DNA of 55,076 nucleotides from Actinomadura viridilutea. Lineage in GTDB: Bacteria > Actinomycetota > Actinomycetes > Streptosporangiales > Streptosporangiaceae. The notes under the pieces were generated by a model. That model was not told the origin of the DNA, ran no database searches, and saw only the letters and a program-made list of their open reading frames with translations. Shown piece by piece: positions 51,449 through 55,076 of the stretch. The position numbers and the translations under genes were made by a program. How positions within the stretch are numbered: the stretch's first letter is position 1; each line of letters begins with the position of its first letter. The stretch lies in NCBI GenBank assembly GCA_003001795.1, contig PVNI01000026.1:1-55076 (forward strand). The letters are read 5' to 3'.

Positions 51449-52798
51449 ATGACAGACCTTCCTCCTGGCTGGGCTAAAACTACTCTAGGAGAGATCGCCG
51501 AAACGTCGCTTGGCAAGATGCTCGACCGCAGCAAGGCCACCGGGAAATACGCTGTCCCATATCTGCGAAACGTGAATGTTCAATGGGGGCGTATCGATCT
51601 CAATAATATCCTTACGATGGACATCCCCCCGGAGGAGAGGGAGCTTTTTCGACTCCAGCCGGGCGATCTGTTGGTGTGCGAGGGTGGAGAAATCGGCCGC
51701 TGCGCCATCTGGCCAGGTAGCGCCAAGTACATGGCCTACCAAAAGGCCTTGCATCGCGTCCGACCACATAGTGGGGTTGAGGCCAATTACCTGCGTTATC
51801 TGCTGGAGCACATGAGCCTTTCCGGGCTGCTCACCCAGTACGCGACAGGGAGCACCATCAAACATCTGCCCCAGCAAAAGCTCCGTCGATTGCCCGTTAA
51901 TCTTCCGCCGACCGCCGAACAGCGCCGCATCGTCGCCGCCCTCGAACACCACCTCTCCCGCCTAACTGCAGCGGACGCAGGAGTGTCTCGCGTCGCACAA
52001 CGGCTGAAGTTGCTGACCAAACGGATTTTGGTGGAGGCGGTGCCAGTACCGGGGCCGGACCACTGGAAGCTGGTGTCCGTTGCCGACGCAGGGAGCGTCG
52101 AGCTCGGACGAGCACGACATCCGGACTGGCACACCGGCCCTCACATGCGCCCGTATCTGCGAGTGGCCAACGTCTTCGAGGACCGTATTGATACATCCGA
52201 CCTCATGGAGATGGACTTCCCTCCGGAAGTTTTCGAACGATACCGCCTCATGGACAAGGACATCCTCCTCAACGAGGGTCAGAGCCCTGAATTTCTCGGC
52301 CGTCCTGCAATGTATCGAGGCGTCCCTGAGAACGTGGCATTCACCAACAGTCTACTCCGGTTCCGCGCCGGACCCGGCGTCCTGCCGGAATGGGCGCTGC
52401 TGGTTTTCCGCCGCCATATGCACGCCGGACGTTTCATCCGCGAGCTCCGTATCACCACGAACATCGCACACCTTTCGGCTACCCGGCTGAAGAAAGTCGA
52501 GTTCCCAATCCCCCCGATGGAGGAGCAGGAACGCATCGTCGCAGAAGTGCATGAAAAGCTCGCCGCCATCCAGCGCCTTGCCGACGCGGTCGACGCCGGT
52601 ACAAATCGAGCACAGGCTCTGCGACGCGCACTGCTGGCGGAGGCGTTCGCGGGGCGGTTGGTGGAGCAGGACCCGGCGGATGAGCCCGCCTCAGTGCTAC
52701 TGGAACGAATTCGAGCCGAGCGGGCAGCGCGGCAGCCCGGGCGGCGGGGGCGGCGAGGAAAGAACGGCACGGTACCCCAGAAAGAGACGTTGGTGTGA
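51449..52798 (+). CDS. hsdS: Type I restriction-modification specificity subunit
   Basis: A 449-residue HsdS with two target recognition domains, each ending in the conserved helix. The first half has PGWAKTTLGEIAE, NVQWGRIDLNNI, LVCEGGEIGRCAIW and NLPPTAEQRRIVAALEHHL. The second half repeats the plan with YLRVANVFEDRIDTSDLMEM, ILLNEGQSPEFLGRPAMY and FPIPPMEEQERIVAEVHEKL. It fixes the bipartite target of the methylase and the nuclease. It lies 84 bases after hsdR and overlaps hsdM by four bases (GTGA). The target sequence cannot be read off. Confidence 0.92.
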   Translation: MTDLPPGWAKTTLGEIAETSLGKMLDRSKATGKYAVPYLRNVNVQWGRIDLNNILTMDIPPEERELFRLQPGDLLVCEGGEIGRCAIWPGSAKYMAYQKALHRVRPHSGVEANYLRYLLEHMSLSGLLTQYATGSTIKHLPQQKLRRLPVNLPPTAEQRRIVAALEHHLSRLTAADAGVSRVAQRLKLLTKRILVEAVPVPGPDHWKLVSVADAGSVELGRARHPDWHTGPHMRPYLRVANVFEDRIDTSDLMEMDFPPEVFERYRLMDKDILLNEGQSPEFLGRPAMYRGVPENVAFTNSLLRFRAGPGVLPEWALLVFRRHMHAGRFIRELRITTNIAHLSATRLKKVEFPIPPMEEQERIVAEVHEKLAAIQRLADAVDAGTNRAQALRRALLAEAFAGRLVEQDPADEPASVLLERIRAERAARQPGRRGRRGKNGTVPQKETLV

Positions 52799-54300
52799 AT
52801 ACTCCGGAGACGCGGCGGCTGGTCGCGAAGCTATGGAATTACTGCGATGTGCTGCGGGACGACGGGGTCTCCACGATCGACTACGTGGAGCAGCTCACGT
52901 ACCTGCTGTTTTTGAAGATGGGGCACGAGCGGGCCACCCGCAAGGCTTTCCCAGACCTGGCGCTCAAGCCGGTGGCGGACGCCTGGCAGTCGCTCTTGGA
53001 CGCCGACGGGCAGGCGCTGGAAGACACCTATAACCACATCCTGCGGGACTTCGGGCAGCGCAAGGACACGCTGGGGGTCATCTTCCGCAAGGCGCAGAAC
53101 CGCATCCAGGACCCGGCCAAGCTCAAGAGGCTGATCGTCGATCTGATCGACAAGGAGCAGTGGTCCAGCCAGGGCGTCGATGTGAAGGGCGACGCCTATG
53201 AGGAACTACTGGCCAAGGGGGCTGAGGACGTCAAGTCCGGGGCCGGACAGTATTTCACGCCCCGTGCGCTGATTTCCGCCATAGTCGACTGCATTCAGCC
53301 GGGCCCGGAGGATACGATTTGTGACCCAGCCTGCGGTACAGGTGGGTTTCTGCTGGCGGCACACGACTATATTCAGCGACATCACAACAGAAACCTTACG
53401 CCCGAGCAGCGCGACAGGCTCGCCGGTGGTGGCATCAGCGGAGTCGAGCTGGTGGACGGTACGGCCCGGCTGGCGGCAATGAACATGCTGTTGCATGGCA
53501 TCGGCAAGCCCACCGGGCGTTCCCTGATCGAGGTGCGGGACGCGCTGGCTGAGCCGTCCCACATCTATCCAAGCATAGTCCTCGCCAATCCGCCGTTCGG
53601 CCGCAAGTCGTCCATCACCGTCGTCGCCGAGGATGGGCAAGCCAGCCGGGAGGACATTGAGTACGCCCGGCAGGATTTCTGGGTTACCACCAAGAACAAG
53701 CAGCTCAACTTCGTCCAGCACATCGCATCCATGCTCGGCATTCCTGGCCGGGCCGCCGTGGTCGTGCCCGACAACGTGCTGTTCGAGGGCGGAGCCGGCG
53801 AGACGATCCGGCGGCGGCTACTCAAGCAGTTCGACGTGCACACGCTACTGCGGCTGCCGACCGGGATCTTCTACGCGGGCGGTGTCAAGGCCAACGTGCT
53901 CTTTTTCGACAAGAAGCCGGCCCGGCCGGAGTCACCCTGGACCTCGAAGCTGTGGGTGTACGACTTCCGAACCGGCCAGCACTTCACCCTCAAGCAGAAC
54001 CGGCTCACTCGTGAGCACCTGGATGACTTCGTGAAGTGCTACCGCCCCGGTGAGCCACGCGAGAATCGGATCGAGACTGAACGATTCAAGGCGTTCACCT
54101 ATGAGGAACTACTCGCTCGCGACAAGGTCAATCTCGATATCACCTGGCTCAGGGACCAGAGCCTGGAGGATGCCGACAGCCTGTTGCCTCCGGACGTGAT
54201 CGCCCGGGAGATCGTGGAGGACCTACAGGCAGCATTGGCCGAGTTCACTGCCATCGCCGAAGCCCTTGAGCAGGCTAAAGACCGTCCTTCCGAAGGATGA
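52795..54300 (+). CDS. hsdM: Type I restriction-modification methylase subunit
   Basis: A 501-residue HsdM N6-adenine methyltransferase. The N-terminal helical domain has WNYCDVLRDDGVSTIDYVEQ and QLTYLLFLKM. The SAM-binding motif I is DPACGTGGFLLAA near residue 177 and the catalytic motif IV is LANPPFG near 265. AGQYFTPRALISAIVD is also diagnostic. The GTG start overlaps the hsdS stop. It is the last gene of the operon and is followed by a strong terminator. The R-S-M order is less common than R-M-S. Confidence 0.94.
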   Translation: MNTPETRRLVAKLWNYCDVLRDDGVSTIDYVEQLTYLLFLKMGHERATRKAFPDLALKPVADAWQSLLDADGQALEDTYNHILRDFGQRKDTLGVIFRKAQNRIQDPAKLKRLIVDLIDKEQWSSQGVDVKGDAYEELLAKGAEDVKSGAGQYFTPRALISAIVDCIQPGPEDTICDPACGTGGFLLAAHDYIQRHHNRNLTPEQRDRLAGGGISGVELVDGTARLAAMNMLLHGIGKPTGRSLIEVRDALAEPSHIYPSIVLANPPFGRKSSITVVAEDGQASREDIEYARQDFWVTTKNKQLNFVQHIASMLGIPGRAAVVVPDNVLFEGGAGETIRRRLLKQFDVHTLLRLPTGIFYAGGVKANVLFFDKKPARPESPWTSKLWVYDFRTGQHFTLKQNRLTREHLDDFVKCYRPGEPRENRIETERFKAFTYEELLARDKVNLDITWLRDQSLEDADSLLPPDVIAREIVEDLQAALAEFTAIAEALEQAKDRPSEG

Positions 54301-54330
54301 CCGCCACAAACTAAAGTTGACCACGTAATT

Positions 54331-54375
54331 GTTTGGCGGTCGAGACAGTGCGCTCTCGCCCGCCAAACGATTTTT
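54331..54375 (+). terminator. Rho-independent terminator of the hsd operon
   Basis: GTTTGGCGGTCGAGAC starting at 54331 pairs with GCTCTCGCCCGCCAAAC ending at 54368, with one mismatch and a short loop. A TTTTT run follows at 54371-54375. It lies 30 bases after hsdM and is the clearest terminator in the window. Confidence 0.88.
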
Positions 54376-54524
54376 CCGGGCCTGGATTTAGGGCCGCAGC
54401 CCCCGTACTGCCAGAGATTAAGCGACAGCTCTCGAACCCCGATCGCCGGTTACCTGGCTGTTCGCCGATCTGGCGCTGGTCACCCGGCACTCGGGCACTC
54501 CGTCCGTGGTGAATACCTGCCTAA

Positions 54525-55076
54525 GAGCTTGTCTCATTTGGCTTGAACGGTACTCTGTCGCTCGTGGTAATGGTCGAGCGGCTGGTTCCAGACGAGTTGT
54601 GGGAGCTGTTCCAGCGGGTGGTGCCACCTGCCCCGACTCGGCCCCAGGGCGGCGGCCGGCGCCGGTACGGCGACCGTGAGGTGCTGGCCGCGATCACTTC
54701 GTGGCGACCACCGGCTGCACCTGGCGGCAGCTGCCGCCGGTCTTCGGCCCGTCCGGGCCCACGGCGCACCGCCGTTTTCACCGAGTGGACCAAGGCGCGG
54801 GTGTGGCCGAGGCTGCACCGGCTGATCCTGGACGAGCTGGGCTCGCGTGGAGAGCTGGACTGGTCGCGGTGCGCGATCGACTCGGCCGGCATGCGGGCGC
54901 TCAAAGGGGGGGAGCCGGCAGGCCCGAATCCTGTCGAGCGCGGCAAGAACAGGTCGAAGATCCACGTGATCGCCGAAAGGGCCGGTCTGCCGATCAGTGT
55001 CGCGATCTCCCCGGCCGACCTGCACGACAGCCAGGCCCCGCAGCCCTTCGTCCCCGGCATCCCGCCGATCCGCTCG
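54525..55076 (+). mobile_element. IS5-like insertion sequence, left part, runs off right edge
   Basis: The left end is probably GAGCTTGTCTCATTTGGC beginning at about 54525, a sequence of the kind found at the ends of IS5-group elements in actinobacteria, preceded by CTAA. The transposase gene starts 45 bases further in. The right end lies outside the window, so element length and target duplication cannot be checked. Confidence 0.6.
54570..55076 (+). CDS. IS5-like transposase, N-terminal part with an internal out-of-phase segment
   Basis: The frame is open from an ATG at 54570 (GTG at 54564 also possible) to the window edge. It begins LVPDELWELFQRVVPP and RRRYGDREVLAAIT, the N-terminal DUF4096-like domain of IS5-type transposases. 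It later has TEWTKARVWPRLHRLILDEL, the first catalytic Asp in SRCAIDSAGMRA, and KIHVIAERAGLPISVAIS. Between about 54697 and 54777 the family sequence (FVATTGCTWRQLPPVFGPSG) appears only in a different frame: one base is missing near 54697 and one extra T occurs in the TTTT run near 54775, so the reading frame is restored. The protein carries about 25 foreign residues and may be inactive. Confidence 0.75.
   Translation, partial: MVERLVPDELWELFQRVVPPAPTRPQGGGRRRYGDREVLAAITSWRPPAAPGGSCRRSSARPGPRRTAVFTEWTKARVWPRLHRLILDELGSRGELDWSRCAIDSAGMRALKGGEPAGPNPVERGKNRSKIHVIAERAGLPISVAISPADLHDSQAPQPFVPGIPPIRS

Noticed and set aside
1..55076. CRISPR array
   Set aside because: I looked for regularly spaced identical repeats of 25-40 bases and saw none; the only short direct repeats are the regulatory ones listed.

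Overview
The window comes from a high-GC actinobacterium. Pairs of Scr1/DUF5753-type HTH regulators with DUF397 or DUF6879 partners, RsbW-like ATPases, ATGA/GTGA gene overlaps and GC-rich third positions fit the Streptosporangiales/Streptomycetales group. No rRNA or tRNA is visible, so the genus stays open. Almost everything looks accessory: recombinases, conjugation genes, two insertion sequences, two biosynthetic cassettes and a restriction system.

1-14500 is an integrative conjugative element (ICE). A tyrosine integrase runs off the left edge, followed by an excisionase, a resolvase-like protein and a tandem pair of DNA methyltransferase-like genes, all on the minus strand. A plus-strand transfer operon follows: sigma-like HTH protein, VirB2/TrbC-like pilin, TrbL/VirB6-like channel, PrgI-like protein, VirB4-like ATPase, VirD4/TraG-like coupling ATPase, replication-relaxation protein and a two-domain cell-wall hydrolase. 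No obvious relaxase is present.

14595-24660 is cargo and regulation. It holds a lower-GC gene joining a nuclease-like N-terminus to pentapeptide repeats, a three-gene VWA / MoxR-type ATPase / winged-helix cassette, a gene-poor stretch of about 1.15 kb, and an HTH-DUF397 pair divergent from an RsbW-like ATPase operon across a triple TGGTAAA repeat.

24802-33693 is a compact biosynthetic cassette: a TPR regulator divergent from an epimerase, a thymidylate-synthase-fold enzyme carrying the Asn-to-Asp change typical of (d)CMP hydroxymethylases, a NodU/CmcH-type O-carbamoyltransferase, a glycosyltransferase-like protein, a small P-loop kinase, a SAM methyltransferase and an APH-like kinase. A carbamoylated hydroxymethyl-pyrimidine nucleoside is the simplest product prediction.

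35716-44651, on the minus strand, is an FxLD-type class I lanthipeptide cluster: HTH regulator, DUF6879 protein, FxLD-system (PCMT-like) methyltransferase, a 65-residue precursor with four Cys and an Asp-Gly in its core, LanB, LanC and a second stand-alone elimination-domain protein. A strong hairpin lies between precursor and lanB.

45281-55076 holds an intact IS256-family element, an unrecognised gene, a type I restriction-modification operon in the order hsdR-hsdS-hsdM closed by a strong terminator, and the 5' part of an IS5-like transposase running off the right edge.
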